A stretch of DNA of 64,000 nt from Marinitoga sp. 1197 (lineage in GTDB: Bacteria > Thermotogota > Thermotogae > Petrotogales > Petrotogaceae): the NCBI RefSeq assembly GCF_001021165.1, contig NZ_AZAY01000011.1, forward strand, positions 1 to 64,000, read 5' to 3'. The notes beneath the pieces were generated by a model. It did not search any database. It worked only from the letters and a program-made list of their open reading frames with translations, and was not told the DNA's origin. The position numbers and the translations under genes are program-made. Shown here piece by piece: positions 53,712-63,414 of this stretch (position 1 is its first letter; the number at the start of each line of letters is the position of its first letter).

Positions 53712-53753
53712 AAAGCACATCCCTTAACGGTTCTGTTAAGGGTGTGCTTTTTT
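53712..53753 (+). terminator. Terminator of the DUF302-SHOCT operon
   Basis: A 16-17-bp stem (53712-53728 with 53735-53750, one bulge) around GGTTCT, ending in TTTTTT. The 148 bases that follow contain only weak inverted repeats (53749-53758 with 53800-53809, and 53836-53844 with 53848-53856). Confidence 0.92.
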
Positions 53754-53901
53754 AGCATTATGACGTGGTGTCAAAAAATCAACCTCGTTCAGACAATTCA
53801 TGCTAAAAATGAAAATTTAAGAGAACCTTGCGATTTTTCATATTATTAATATGAAATTATTTTTTGTATGATGTGTGAAAAACTTAAAAGGAGAGTCAAA
53901 T

Positions 53902-56406
53902 ATGATAAATAAAAAAATATTTAGATTTATTATAAAATACAGAGTCTGGATAATATTAATATCTATTTTTATAACGATTTTTTTCACATTTTTTGCATCA
54001 AAAACAATTATAGATATGGGAACATATACATTATTACCTAAAGATGATCCGGAAATTGTTAAATTTAATAATACCTCAAAAAATTTTGGTGGATTTGATA
54101 ATATGATTATTTTCATAAAAGGTAATAATAATACATTAATGGAAAATGCAGCAGAAGAAATTGCAAAAACACTGAAAAAATTAAATAAATATGTAAAATA
54201 CATTGATTATAAGTATCCAGTAGATTTTATAGAAGAGAATATTTTATTATATTTAAATGATGATATGTTTGAAAAAGCAGTTTATTTAATAGAAAATAAT
54301 ATAGATTTATTAAAATTATCTCAAGAAGAAAATAATATTTCTAAAATGTTATTATATTTGAGTACAAAAAAAAATATAACAGAAAAAGAAATAACTATTA
54401 TAAATGAATTAATAGAAAAAATTAAAGATCCATCTTTTAAAATGTTTAATATGAAATATTATTATAATAGTTCAAAAACAACATTACTTATATTTTTAAG
54501 ACCAACAAATGCTAATCATGATATGTTGTTTTTTGAAAAAATGGTATCTGAGGTAAGAAAAAATATAGATCCAGTTTTAAAAAAATATTCTGATTTAAAT
54601 ATTGGAATTACAGGTATGCCTGTAATTATGGCAGAACAACAAAAAAATTTAAACGAGAAAATTACGATAATATCAATTTTTGTATTGTTATTTTTGATAA
54701 TTTTATTTATATTCTCTTTTAAACGTATTTCATCTGCTGTTTATATTGTAGTTCCTATTATAGTTGCTATTATATGGACATTAGGTATAAATTATTTAGT
54801 AATAGGGAGATTAAATATTGTTACAAGTATTTTTGCCATATTATTATTAGGACTTGGTGTGGATTTTTCATTACATTTTTTGACAAAATTTTATTATGAA
54901 ATAAATTTAGGAAAAAATGTAATTGATAGTTTAGAAGAAGTATTTAAACACACATTATCAGGTATTTTTGCTGGAGCAATTACAACGGCAGCTTCATTTT
55001 ATATTTTGATGTTTTCAAAGTTTAAAGGATTATATGAATTAGGTTTTATAGCAGGAACTGGTATTTTAATGTCTCTTTTATCGATTACATTTCTTTTGCC
55101 TTCAATTATCTCTTATTCAAATCCTAAACAATCAATTATATTAAAAGAAGAAATTTTAAGTAAACATTTTGAAAAAATCCTTTTAAAGAACAAATATATT
55201 ATTATAGTAATAATTTTTTCAATAATATTTATTCCTTTTTTATTTAAAAGTAATATTGAATTTAATTATAACGCTTTTGATTTGCTTCCTGACTTGCCTT
55301 CTGTAAGATTAGAAAATTTATTAAAAAAAGATTTTAATACATCTTTTGAATATAATATTTTAATAGCAAAAAATATAAAAGAAAGTAGAGAACAATATAA
55401 TAAATTGAAAAAAACTAATATATATTCTGAAATTGATTCTTTGACATTATTAATACCAGAAAATCAATCTAAAAAGATTTTAATATTAAAAGAGTTAAAT
55501 AAAAAGTATTTATCTGAAAAAAAACCAAAAATAGCAAATGTTTCACTTAAATTAATAACAATGTTAGCTTTAAATCAAATAAAAAATGATAAAATTTTTG
55601 GAAAAATAAAATCTTTAGAATTTAAAACAATTTTGGAAGATTTAAATAAATTAAACAAAAAAGAGCAACAAGAAATTCAATTAAAAATAAAAAAATACTT
55701 TTCTTTTATAATAAAAAGCATAGAAAATGCATCAAAATATGGAGAGATTTCAATAGAAAGACTTCCGAACTATATAAAAGATAAATATCTTGATAAAAAT
55801 AATAATATTGCAACCTTTGTATTTATAAAAGAAGGTTTTTGGGATGAACAAAATATGAAAAAAGTAGCAAATGTACTTAGAAAAATTAATGAAAATTCTA
55901 CTGGTACTACATTTGTATGGATAAAATTAATTGATTACATTAGAGATGATTTATATAGAAGTTCTTTTCTTGTTTTTATTTTAATATTTTTTATTGTTTT
56001 ATTCTATTTTAGAAAATTAAAAATAACGTTATTAACTTTGACTCCAGTAGTACTTGGAACATTATGGCTTATAAATTTTATGTTGTTATTTAATATAAAA
56101 TTTAATATTGCAAATATAGTTGTAATTCCATTAATATTAGGAATAGGAATAGATGATGGTATACATATGATTCATAGTTATATTGCAAATAGAAGTATAA
56201 ATAAAATGCTAAAACAATCTGGTAAGGCTGTTATAATTACATCAATAACAAGTATGGTAGGTTTTGGTTCATTATATTTTGTTAAAGATCCTTTAGTATC
56301 TCAAATGGGATTTTTATTATTTTTTGGTATATTATTTTGCCTAATTATTTCTTTGACTGTTTTACCGATTTTTATTCAATTATTTAAAAAATCTATTTTT
56401 AAATAA
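53902..56406 (+). CDS. MMPL/RND-superfamily exporter
   Basis: Large membrane protein of 834 residues in two similar halves, each with one membrane helix, a large external domain and five membrane helices. The helix-4 motifs are GLGVDFSLHFL in the first half and GIGIDDGIHMIH in the second. This is the MMPL/hydrophobe-exporter pattern and not the CusA type, since no Met-triad region is apparent and the protein is much shorter. ATG 53902 follows AAAGGAGAG. It has no adjacent membrane-fusion or outer-membrane partner. The substrate may be a lipid or hydrophobic compound. Confidence 0.85.
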   Translation: MINKKIFRFIIKYRVWIILISIFITIFFTFFASKTIIDMGTYTLLPKDDPEIVKFNNTSKNFGGFDNMIIFIKGNNNTLMENAAEEIAKTLKKLNKYVKYIDYKYPVDFIEENILLYLNDDMFEKAVYLIENNIDLLKLSQEENNISKMLLYLSTKKNITEKEITIINELIEKIKDPSFKMFNMKYYYNSSKTTLLIFLRPTNANHDMLFFEKMVSEVRKNIDPVLKKYSDLNIGITGMPVIMAEQQKNLNEKITIISIFVLLFLIILFIFSFKRISSAVYIVVPIIVAIIWTLGINYLVIGRLNIVTSIFAILLLGLGVDFSLHFLTKFYYEINLGKNVIDSLEEVFKHTLSGIFAGAITTAASFYILMFSKFKGLYELGFIAGTGILMSLLSITFLLPSIISYSNPKQSIILKEEILSKHFEKILLKNKYIIIVIIFSIIFIPFLFKSNIEFNYNAFDLLPDLPSVRLENLLKKDFNTSFEYNILIAKNIKESREQYNKLKKTNIYSEIDSLTLLIPENQSKKILILKELNKKYLSEKKPKIANVSLKLITMLALNQIKNDKIFGKIKSLEFKTILEDLNKLNKKEQQEIQLKIKKYFSFIIKSIENASKYGEISIERLPNYIKDKYLDKNNNIATFVFIKEGFWDEQNMKKVANVLRKINENSTGTTFVWIKLIDYIRDDLYRSSFLVFILIFFIVLFYFRKLKITLLTLTPVVLGTLWLINFMLLFNIKFNIANIVVIPLILGIGIDDGIHMIHSYIANRSINKMLKQSGKAVIITSITSMVGFGSLYFVKDPLVSQMGFLLFFGILFCLIISLTVLPIFIQLFKKSIFK

Positions 56407-56416
56407 CTAAATTTAT

Positions 56417-56445
56417 TTGAAAAAATTGGATAAAAATAGTATAAT
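56417..56445 (+). promoter_or_regulatory. Promoter of copB-like gene
   Basis: TTGAAA (56417-56422), 17-base spacer, TATAAT (56440-56445), 66 bases before the start. Confidence 0.8.
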
Positions 56446-56510
56446 TAAAATAGTGGAAAATATAACTTTTTCTTTCGAAAAAACATCTATTACTAAAGGA
56501 GGGGATGGAA

Positions 56511-58550
56511 ATGGATGAAAGAAAACACGAACATCATGAACACTCCGGTCATGACACTATGAAACATGAACATCATGAGCACTCCGGTCATGATCATCAC
56601 AGTCATCATGAACATATGGTTGCTGATTTTAGAAAACGTTTTTGGATTTCTTTGATTCTAACAATACCAGTTTTAGCATTATCACCATTAGTTCAAAAAC
56701 TATTTGGACTTTCTGATACTTTGCGTTTTTCAGGGGATTTATATGTTCTTTTTGGAATATCAACAATAATATATTTTTATGGTGGCTATCCATTTTTAAA
56801 AGGTTTTTTTGAAGAATTAAAAGCAAAAAGGCCAGGAATGATGACTTTAATAGCTGTAGCTATAAGTACTGCATATATTTATAGTAGTACAGTTGTATTT
56901 GGACTAGAAGGAGAAATATTTTTTTGGGAACTTGCAACATTAATAGATATTATGTTACTTGGACATTGGATTGAAATGAAATCGGTAATGGGTGCATCAA
57001 GAGCGCTAGAGGAACTTGCAAAATTGATGCCTTCCGATGCTCATAAACTTATGCCAGATGGTTCTTTAATAGATATACCACTTGAAGAATTAAAAACCGG
57101 AGATATTGTTGTTGTAAAACCAGGAGAAAAAGTGCCAGCAGATGGTATTATAATTGAAGGAGAAAGTTCTTTAAATGAATCTATGCTTACAGGTGAAAGT
57201 AAACCTGTAACTAAAAAGAAAAATGATCTTGTTATTGGTGGTTCTATTAATGGAGAAGGTTCTTTAAAAGTTAAGGTTAAGAATACAGGGAAAGACTCAT
57301 ATCTTTCTCAAGTTATAGAACTGGTAAAAGAAGCTCAAGAAAGTAAGTCGAAAACACAGGATTTAGCTAATCGTGCAGCTGTATGGCTAACAGGTATAGC
57401 ATTATCTGGAGGAGCTTTAACTTTCTTTATATGGACATGGGTAGTTGGAAAGAGTTTTGTTTTTGCTCTTGAAAGAACAGTTACAGTTATGGTTATTACA
57501 TGTCCTCATGCACTTGGTCTTGCTGTTCCGCTTGTTGTTGCAGTATCAACAGCAATTTCTGCGAAAAACGGATTACTTATTAGAGATCGTGTAGCCTTTG
57601 AAAGAGCACGAAATATTCAAGCAATTGTTTTTGATAAAACAGGAACACTAACAATGGGGAAATTTGGTGTAACTGATATTATTAAACTTTCAAATGATAT
57701 GACAGAAGAAGATATTTTAAATTATGCAGCTTCGATCGAATTACATTCTGAACATCCAATTGCTAAAGCTATAGCTAATGCAGCGAAAAATCGTATGAAA
57801 GTAGATAATTTTAAAGCAATACCTGGAAAAGGTGCTGAAGGAAAGGTTGAAGGAAAACATGTTATGGTTGTTAGTCCAGGGTATTTAAGAGAAAATAATA
57901 TAAAAGTTGAAAATAAGAAAATTGATGAATTACATTCAGCTGGAAAAACAGTTGTATATGTATTAATCAATTCAGAATTAAAAGGAGCAATTGCACTTGC
58001 TGATATAATAAGACCAGAATCCAAAGAAGCGATTGCAAAATTAAAAGAAATGGGAATAAAATGTATGATGCTTACAGGAGATAACAAACAAGTTGCAAAA
58101 TGGGTTGCTGATGAGTTAGGACTTGATGAATATTTTGCCGAAGTTTTACCTCATGAGAAATCTCAAAAGATAAAGGAAATTCAAGCAAGAAATTTAGTTG
58201 TAGCAATGACGGGAGATGGTGTAAATGATGCACCAGCTTTAGTACAAGCTGATGTTGGAATTGCTATAGGAGCTGGAACAGATGTAGCTGTAGAATCAGC
58301 TGATATTGTTCTTGTTAGAAGTGATCCTAGAGATGTTGTTGCAATTATTGGCTTAGCAAAAAATACTTACAAAAAGATGATCGAAAATTTATTATGGGCA
58401 ACAGGATATAATGCCGTTGCTATTCCATTAGCTGCAGGAGTTTTATATAATTGGGGTATTCTTTTAAGTCCAGCACTTGGAGCAGTATTTATGTCATTAA
58501 GTACAGTTATTGTTGCAATAAACGCAAAACTTTTAAAATTAGAAAAATAA
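56511..58550 (+). CDS. copB: CopB-type P1B-3 copper ATPase
   Basis: Metal-exporting ATPase of 679 residues, P1B-3 type. The N-terminus is His-rich with a repeated HEHSGHD-like unit and there is no HMA domain. The transport motif is CPH (ITCPHALGLAVPL), the phosphorylation motif is DKTGTLTMG, and the last helices have GYNAVAIP and MSLSTVIVAIN, all diagnostic of the Cu(II)/Ag-type group. ATG 56511 is preferred because AAAGGAGGGG ends one base before the other ATG at 56505. It is followed by a bidirectional terminator. Confidence 0.94.
   Translation: MDERKHEHHEHSGHDTMKHEHHEHSGHDHHSHHEHMVADFRKRFWISLILTIPVLALSPLVQKLFGLSDTLRFSGDLYVLFGISTIIYFYGGYPFLKGFFEELKAKRPGMMTLIAVAISTAYIYSSTVVFGLEGEIFFWELATLIDIMLLGHWIEMKSVMGASRALEELAKLMPSDAHKLMPDGSLIDIPLEELKTGDIVVVKPGEKVPADGIIIEGESSLNESMLTGESKPVTKKKNDLVIGGSINGEGSLKVKVKNTGKDSYLSQVIELVKEAQESKSKTQDLANRAAVWLTGIALSGGALTFFIWTWVVGKSFVFALERTVTVMVITCPHALGLAVPLVVAVSTAISAKNGLLIRDRVAFERARNIQAIVFDKTGTLTMGKFGVTDIIKLSNDMTEEDILNYAASIELHSEHPIAKAIANAAKNRMKVDNFKAIPGKGAEGKVEGKHVMVVSPGYLRENNIKVENKKIDELHSAGKTVVYVLINSELKGAIALADIIRPESKEAIAKLKEMGIKCMMLTGDNKQVAKWVADELGLDEYFAEVLPHEKSQKIKEIQARNLVVAMTGDGVNDAPALVQADVGIAIGAGTDVAVESADIVLVRSDPRDVVAIIGLAKNTYKKMIENLLWATGYNAVAIPLAAGVLYNWGILLSPALGAVFMSLSTVIVAINAKLLKLEK
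56529..56593 (+). repeat. 39-bp-period repeat in the copB His-rich head
   Basis: Copies at 56529-56554 and 56568-56593 differ at one base and encode EHHEHSGHD twice, a potential metal-binding module. Confidence 0.9.
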
Positions 58551-58608
58551 ATTTAAAAATATTTATTATAATTATTTTGAAAACATACAGTCAAAGAATT
58601 AATAAAAA

Positions 58609-58642
58609 AAATATAGCTGGACACTCCAGCTATATTTTTTAT
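58609..58642. terminator. Bidirectional terminator between copB and the zinc ATPase
   Basis: 13-bp perfect stem (58609-58621 with 58625-58637), loop CAC, with an A-run before and a T-run after. It serves both convergent genes. Confidence 0.9.
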
Positions 58643-60729
58643 CTTTTTTTTAATATTCTCAATGAGTTAAATATGGCAATTAATGTAACCCCAACATCAG
58701 CGAATACTGCACCCCACATGTCTGTTAATCCCAATGCTCCAAGAATTAAAAAGAATACCTTTACACCCAATACTATTATTATGTTTTCCCATGTTATTCT
58801 TAAAGTTTTTCTTGAAATTTCTATTGAATCTATGAGCTTTGATATATCATCATCCATGATTACAACATCTGCTGCTTCAATTGCTGCATCAGATCCAAGA
58901 CCACCCATTGCAATTCCAACATCTGCTCTCGTTAAAACAGGTGCATCATTAATTCCGTCGCCAACAAATGCGGTTGAAATACCCTTTTTATATTTTTCAA
59001 AGAATTTGACTTTGTCTCCTGGCAATAGTTCAGCATAATATTCATCAATTCCAGTTTCTTTTGCAACTTCTTTTGCAACCCTTTCACTATCCCCAGTAAG
59101 CATTACAGTTTTCTTAACGCCTAATTTTTTCAGTTTTTTAATTGTTTCAGGAACTCCTTGTTTTATCCTATCAGAAATGCCAATATATCCAGCAAATACA
59201 TCATCAACAGCAACAAATACTATAGTTCCATTAAAATTAATATCAGGGACTTTTATGTTAAATTTATCCATTAATTTTTTATTACCAACAAGAACTCTTT
59301 TTCCTTTAATTTTTGCATTAATACCATAACCAGAAATTTCCTCATAATTTTCGATTAAATCTTTATTAAAATCTTTTCCATATTTTTTCTTTATTGATTC
59401 GGCAATTGGATGATTTGAATGTTCTTCTGCATAAGCAGCAATTTCAAGCATTTCATCTTCGTTTATACCGTTAAATGTTTTTATTTCAACTACTTCAAAA
59501 ACACCTTCAGTGAGTGTGCCGGTTTTATCGAAAATAATAGTATTTAAATTTTTCAATACCTCAAGATAATTACCGCCCTTAACTAAAACACCATGTTTTG
59601 ATAAGCCTCCGACACCAGCAAAGTATCCAAGAGGTATTGAAACAACAAGTCCACAAGGGCATGAAATTACGAGAAATATTAGAGCTCTATAAATCCATTC
59701 ATTAAATGGTGCTCCTGTTAACAGTGGAGGTAATGTTGCTAAAGCAATGGCTAAAAATACAACTACTGGTGTATAATATTTTGCAAATTTGGTAATAAGT
59801 TTTTCAGTTTTCGCCTTTTTTGCAGCAGCATTTTCAACCATATCCAATATTTTCGATATAGTAGATTCATCATATTCTTTTTCAACTTTTATTGTAATTA
59901 ATCCATTAAGATTAATAAATCCACTCATAACTTCATCATTTTCTTTAATGCTTCTTGGAACGGATTCTCCTGTTAATGCAGAAGTATCTGCCATGGAATT
60001 TCCTTTAACTATGACGCCATCTAAAGGAATTCTTTCACCAGGTTTTACTATAATTAAATCGCCTTTTTTTACATCTTGAGGAGAAACACGAACCTCTTGA
60101 CCATTTTTTAACAAGTTCGCATAATCTGGTCGTATGTCAAGAAGGGCTTTAATAGATCTTTTTGAATTATCAACAGCTAAATCTTGTAATAACTCACCAA
60201 TTTCAAAAAATACCATTACACCAACTGCTTCAGGATATTCACCAATTGCAATTGCTCCGAGAGTTGCAACACTCATTAAAAAATTTTCATCAAAAACATT
60301 ACCTCTCATTATATTTTTAAAAGAACGAATTAAAACTTTTCCACCTGAAATCAAATAAGCGGCAATATACAGAGCAACTTTTAAATAAAATGGTTCTTTT
60401 ATTATTAGTGCAGTTATAAAAATTCCAAGAGCAGAAAATAATCTTATAGTTTCTAATTTTCTATTAAATTCTCCATTATGACTGTGGTTATGACTATGAT
60501 CATGTTGATTGTTTTCTTTTTTGATAACTTCAACTTCTGGTTCGATTTTTTTTACTAATTTTTTTATTTCTTCAATCTTATTTTCATCTTTAACTTCTAC
60601 AGTTAAAGTTTTGGTAATAAAATTTACAGTAACGCCGTCAACATCTTTTATTTTTTTTACATTTTCCTCAATTTTTGCTGCACAACTGGCGCAATCCAAC
60701 CCTTCTAAAATAAGTTCTTTTTTTTCCAT
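58639..60729 (-). CDS. Zn/Cd/Pb-exporting P1B-2 ATPase
   Basis: ZntA/CadA-like pump of 696 residues. One N-terminal HMA domain has GLDCASC, followed by a His-rich linker (HDHSHNHSHNG). The transport site is CPC in VISCPCGLVVSIPLG. DKTGTLTEG, SNHPIAES and [10 protein letters not shown] are intact. A Lys in the seventh helix (VLGVKVFF) and Asp in the eighth (FADVGVTLIAIFNSLR) are P1B-2 marks that separate it from copper pumps. Upstream operator and ArsR gene indicate metal induction. Cadmium, zinc or lead cannot be separated by sequence. Confidence 0.94.
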   Translation of the reverse strand: MEKKELILEGLDCASCAAKIEENVKKIKDVDGVTVNFITKTLTVEVKDENKIEEIKKLVKKIEPEVEVIKKENNQHDHSHNHSHNGEFNRKLETIRLFSALGIFITALIIKEPFYLKVALYIAAYLISGGKVLIRSFKNIMRGNVFDENFLMSVATLGAIAIGEYPEAVGVMVFFEIGELLQDLAVDNSKRSIKALLDIRPDYANLLKNGQEVRVSPQDVKKGDLIIVKPGERIPLDGVIVKGNSMADTSALTGESVPRSIKENDEVMSGFINLNGLITIKVEKEYDESTISKILDMVENAAAKKAKTEKLITKFAKYYTPVVVFLAIALATLPPLLTGAPFNEWIYRALIFLVISCPCGLVVSIPLGYFAGVGGLSKHGVLVKGGNYLEVLKNLNTIIFDKTGTLTEGVFEVVEIKTFNGINEDEMLEIAAYAEEHSNHPIAESIKKKYGKDFNKDLIENYEEISGYGINAKIKGKRVLVGNKKLMDKFNIKVPDINFNGTIVFVAVDDVFAGYIGISDRIKQGVPETIKKLKKLGVKKTVMLTGDSERVAKEVAKETGIDEYYAELLPGDKVKFFEKYKKGISTAFVGDGINDAPVLTRADVGIAMGGLGSDAAIEAADVVIMDDDISKLIDSIEISRKTLRITWENIIIVLGVKVFFLILGALGLTDMWGAVFADVGVTLIAIFNSLRILKKR

Positions 60730-60761
60730 AAAAACGCTCCTCTCTTTTATCTTTTATGAAT

Positions 60762-60781
60762 ATATGAATAAATATTCATAT
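60762..60781. promoter_or_regulatory. ArsR/SmtB-type operator before the zinc ATPase
   Basis: ATATGAATA-AA-TATTCATAT, a perfect 9-bp inverted repeat in the 5' region of the pump gene. A related repeat precedes the arsR gene itself. Confidence 0.8.
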
Positions 60782-60800
60782 TTTAAAAACAAAGAAAAAA

Positions 60801-61163
60801 TTATTCTTCATTAACATGCGAATAACCAACATCGAGAATTAATTTCACATGTTCATCATTTAAAGAATAATATACAACTTTGCCTTCTTTTCTATATTTT
60901 ACAAGATTTGCTTGTCGCAAAACACGAAGTTGATGTGAAATAGCAGATTGAGATTTTTCAAGCACTGTAGATAAATCGCATACACACATTTCACCAGCTT
61001 GAAGTAATGCATATAAAATTTTAATCCTTGTTCTATCGCCAACTATTTTGAAAAAATCTGCTAATTTGTTTAAATTATCATCATCTGGAGTATTTTTTCT
61101 AACCTTTTTTATAATATCGTTATGAATTTCAATAGTTTGACAGATCTCTATTTTGTCTTTCAT
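60801..61163 (-). CDS. ArsR/SmtB-family metal-sensing repressor
   Basis: Repressor of 120 residues. The alpha-3 site CVCD (GEMCVCDLSTVLEK) is the CadC-type motif. The alpha-5 site DEHVKLILDVGYSHVNE has the exact SmtB zinc spacing D-x-H-x10-H-x2-E. Both metal sites are therefore present. Helix-turn-helix is SQSAISHQLRVLRQANLV. ATG 61163 follows AAGGGTGAT; the longer frame to 61229 runs through its promoter and operator and is rejected. It should repress itself and the pump gene 72 bp downstream on the same strand. Confidence 0.93.
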   Translation of the reverse strand: MKDKIEICQTIEIHNDIIKKVRKNTPDDDNLNKLADFFKIVGDRTRIKILYALLQAGEMCVCDLSTVLEKSQSAISHQLRVLRQANLVKYRKEGKVVYYSLNDEHVKLILDVGYSHVNEE

Positions 61164-61177
61164 ATTATCACCCTTTA

Positions 61178-61229
61178 TATATGAATATATGTTCATATAT
61201 AGTATAACATTTTTTATATTCAAAGTCAA
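61178..61229 (-). promoter_or_regulatory. Promoter and operator of the ArsR gene
   Basis: On the minus strand TTGACT (61229-61224), a 17-base spacer and TATACT (61206-61201). Immediately downstream is the inverted repeat TATATGAA/TTCATATA (61178-61185 with 61192-61199), similar to the operator at 60762. Confidence 0.85.
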
Positions 61230-61356
61230 CTCTAATCATAATATTCACAAAAAATTAATATATTATGATATAATATTATTTGTAAGGTATATTTTAAGCA
61301 AATTTTAAGTGTAATTAAGTATAATAATTTTATCATGAATTAGAAAGGGTGATAGA

Positions 61357-63120
61357 ATGAAAAAGAAATTAACAACTTTATATAAATTAATTTCTAAAAA
61401 TATTATGGGAATTGTGATTAGTGGTGTTTTATTTGTTATATTAATTTTAACTGTTATTAGTTTTTATAATATAAAAGTATTGCATGAAGAATTTGAAGAA
61501 AATACTATAGAACTTGTACGGATGACTTTTGACTCTATATATAATTCTTTGTATGATTTTGATGCTAAATATTATAAATCGCTTGATAGATTTATTGAGA
61601 AAATAAAAGAGTCTGGAGATACCGATGATTTTGAGAAAAAACTAATAGATTATATGAACACTATGCATTATAATACAAATACAAAAATAGAAAAAATAAA
61701 TATTGATAGTGTGGATGATAAACTTAAAGAAAAAATATCCACATTAGAAAATTACAATTATATGGTCGAATTTATACTTAAAACAGATAGATTATCAAAA
61801 AATATATATATAAGGATAAATAATGATTTTTATTTATTACATCATTCATTGGCTTTTGATAAAATAAAAAAGACTATGGATAATATTATAGAGCTCGAAA
61901 AGAAATATAAATTTATAAAAGAAATAAATATCTATAATATGTATTTTGAGGAATTATCCGGAAATATGGGGAGTATAAATGAAACAGATAAAAAATATTT
62001 ATCTGAGGTATTTAATACAGAAAAGGAAGTATTAATAGAAAAAGGGAATAAAGTAAATTTATATTACTTATGGGAATATGAAGATGAAAATACGATGTTT
62101 AGACCTGTTGGAATTGTATTAAAATTTGATCTGGGGATACTAAGAAATATAATGTTGTATAACATATATATTTTTTTAGTAGGTCTTTTAATAATGCTAT
62201 ATTTTATCTCCAAAAAAGCACATAAAGTATCAAAACAGATATCAAAACCATTTGAAATAATGCTTGATAATATGAAAAAATTTCAGAAAACACGTTACCT
62301 TGAATTTGATAAAATTATGGAAAAGTGTGAAATTAAAGAAATTAATGAGTTGATGACTGAATACCAAAAAATGGCTGAAGATATTATGACATCATTTGAA
62401 GAAATTAATGCTATGAATGAAGAATTAGAATCTTCTTACAAAGAAATTGAAAAGATTAACAATGAATTAGAAGATGCATATCTTAATTTTAGTACCCAAT
62501 TATCTATCATCGCAGAAGGTTATGATGAAACAACAGGTAATCATGTAAATAGGGTTGGAGAATTATCCGCTTTTATTGCAGAAAAACTTGGATTAAACAA
62601 TGATTATGTGGAGAAAATAAGATATTATGCTCCTTTACATGATATAGGAAAAATAATGATACCAAAAGAAATATTATTGAAAAAAGGTCCTTTAACAGAA
62701 GAAGAATGGAAAGTTATGGAAAAACATACAATATATGGTGGCGTTTTAATTGGAGATTCTCCAAAATTCAAAATAGCAAAAAACATTGCAATATATCATC
62801 ATGAAAAATATAACGGTGAAGGTTATCCATATGGACTAAAAGGTGATGAAATTCCAATATGTGCAGCAATAGTTTCTGTTGTTGATGTTTATGATGCTCT
62901 ACGTTCAGAAAGACCATATAAACGTGCATTTTCTCATGAAGAAGCTATAAATATAATATTAAATGGAGATAATAGAACTAACCCTCAGTACTTTAACCCT
63001 GAAGTTTTAAATATACTGAAAAAATACGAAAAAGATGTTAAAGAACTCTGGAATATTATTGATAAAAAATCTTCTAAACTATTAGAACTTTTAAAAAATA
63101 TTGAAAAACAGAAAAAATAG
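61357..63120 (+). CDS. HD-GYP domain c-di-GMP phosphodiesterase sensor
   Basis: Membrane sensor of 587 residues. Helices at about 14-35 and 265-290 flank an external sensing domain (about 36-260). A HAMP-like linker and coiled coil follow (EEINAMNEELESSYKEIEK region, about 330-375). The HD-GYP domain then has HDIGK (His428), HHEKYNGEGYP with GYP at 489-491 and the GLKGDEIP segment. It should hydrolyse c-di-GMP, the product of the GGDEF protein at 19116. AAAGGGTGAT precedes the start. It stands alone between divergent arsR and the MITE-like element. Confidence 0.93.
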   Translation: MKKKLTTLYKLISKNIMGIVISGVLFVILILTVISFYNIKVLHEEFEENTIELVRMTFDSIYNSLYDFDAKYYKSLDRFIEKIKESGDTDDFEKKLIDYMNTMHYNTNTKIEKINIDSVDDKLKEKISTLENYNYMVEFILKTDRLSKNIYIRINNDFYLLHHSLAFDKIKKTMDNIIELEKKYKFIKEINIYNMYFEELSGNMGSINETDKKYLSEVFNTEKEVLIEKGNKVNLYYLWEYEDENTMFRPVGIVLKFDLGILRNIMLYNIYIFLVGLLIMLYFISKKAHKVSKQISKPFEIMLDNMKKFQKTRYLEFDKIMEKCEIKEINELMTEYQKMAEDIMTSFEEINAMNEELESSYKEIEKINNELEDAYLNFSTQLSIIAEGYDETTGNHVNRVGELSAFIAEKLGLNNDYVEKIRYYAPLHDIGKIMIPKEILLKKGPLTEEEWKVMEKHTIYGGVLIGDSPKFKIAKNIAIYHHEKYNGEGYPYGLKGDEIPICAAIVSVVDVYDALRSERPYKRAFSHEEAINIILNGDNRTNPQYFNPEVLNILKKYEKDVKELWNIIDKKSSKLLELLKNIEKQKK

Positions 63121-63139
63121 GACATAATCAATAACTATT

Positions 63140-63336
63140 TACGATGTCCAAAAAGTAAAGTTGCTCAAACCTTGATTGTTAATCCTCAAAAATAGCTCAT
63201 TCTCGCCGGTCGTATCAGACTCACATCCATGTTCGGCTTCACTCAATTTTGCATCCGTGCAAAATTGACCGGCTTCATTCGCTATTTTTTCGGACAATCT
63301 GCGAGTTTTCGCTCGCTTTACTAATTGGACACCATA
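63140..63336. mobile_element. MITE-like element with terminal inverted repeats
   Basis: 197 bp without coding capacity. The ends are imperfect inverted repeats with 17 of 21 matches, containing TGTCCAA and AGTAAAG in both. Inner complementary segments nest inside: AAAAATAGC/GCTATTTTT (63188 and 63281), GCCGGTC/GACCGGC (63205 and 63267), and TCAATTTTGCA/TGCAAAATTGA (63243 and 63258). The base sequence AATAACTATT directly abuts both ends (63130-63139 and 63337-63346). This is what a target-site duplication would look like. It is richer in GC than its surroundings. Confidence 0.75.
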
Positions 63337-63414
63337 AATAACTATTCTTAAAATAGAAAAAGGAAAATTTAAATCTTGTATACCAATATTGCGAAATTGA
63401 ATTAGTAGAATGTC

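Noticed and set aside
53902-56406. CusA-type copper RND pump
   Set aside because: At 834 residues it has MMPL-type motifs and no adjacent fusion or outer-membrane partners, despite its place in the copper island.
58451-59038. 195-codon plus-strand open frame across the copB/zinc-ATPase junction
   Set aside because: It runs through the bidirectional terminator and opposite the conserved C-terminus of the zinc ATPase.
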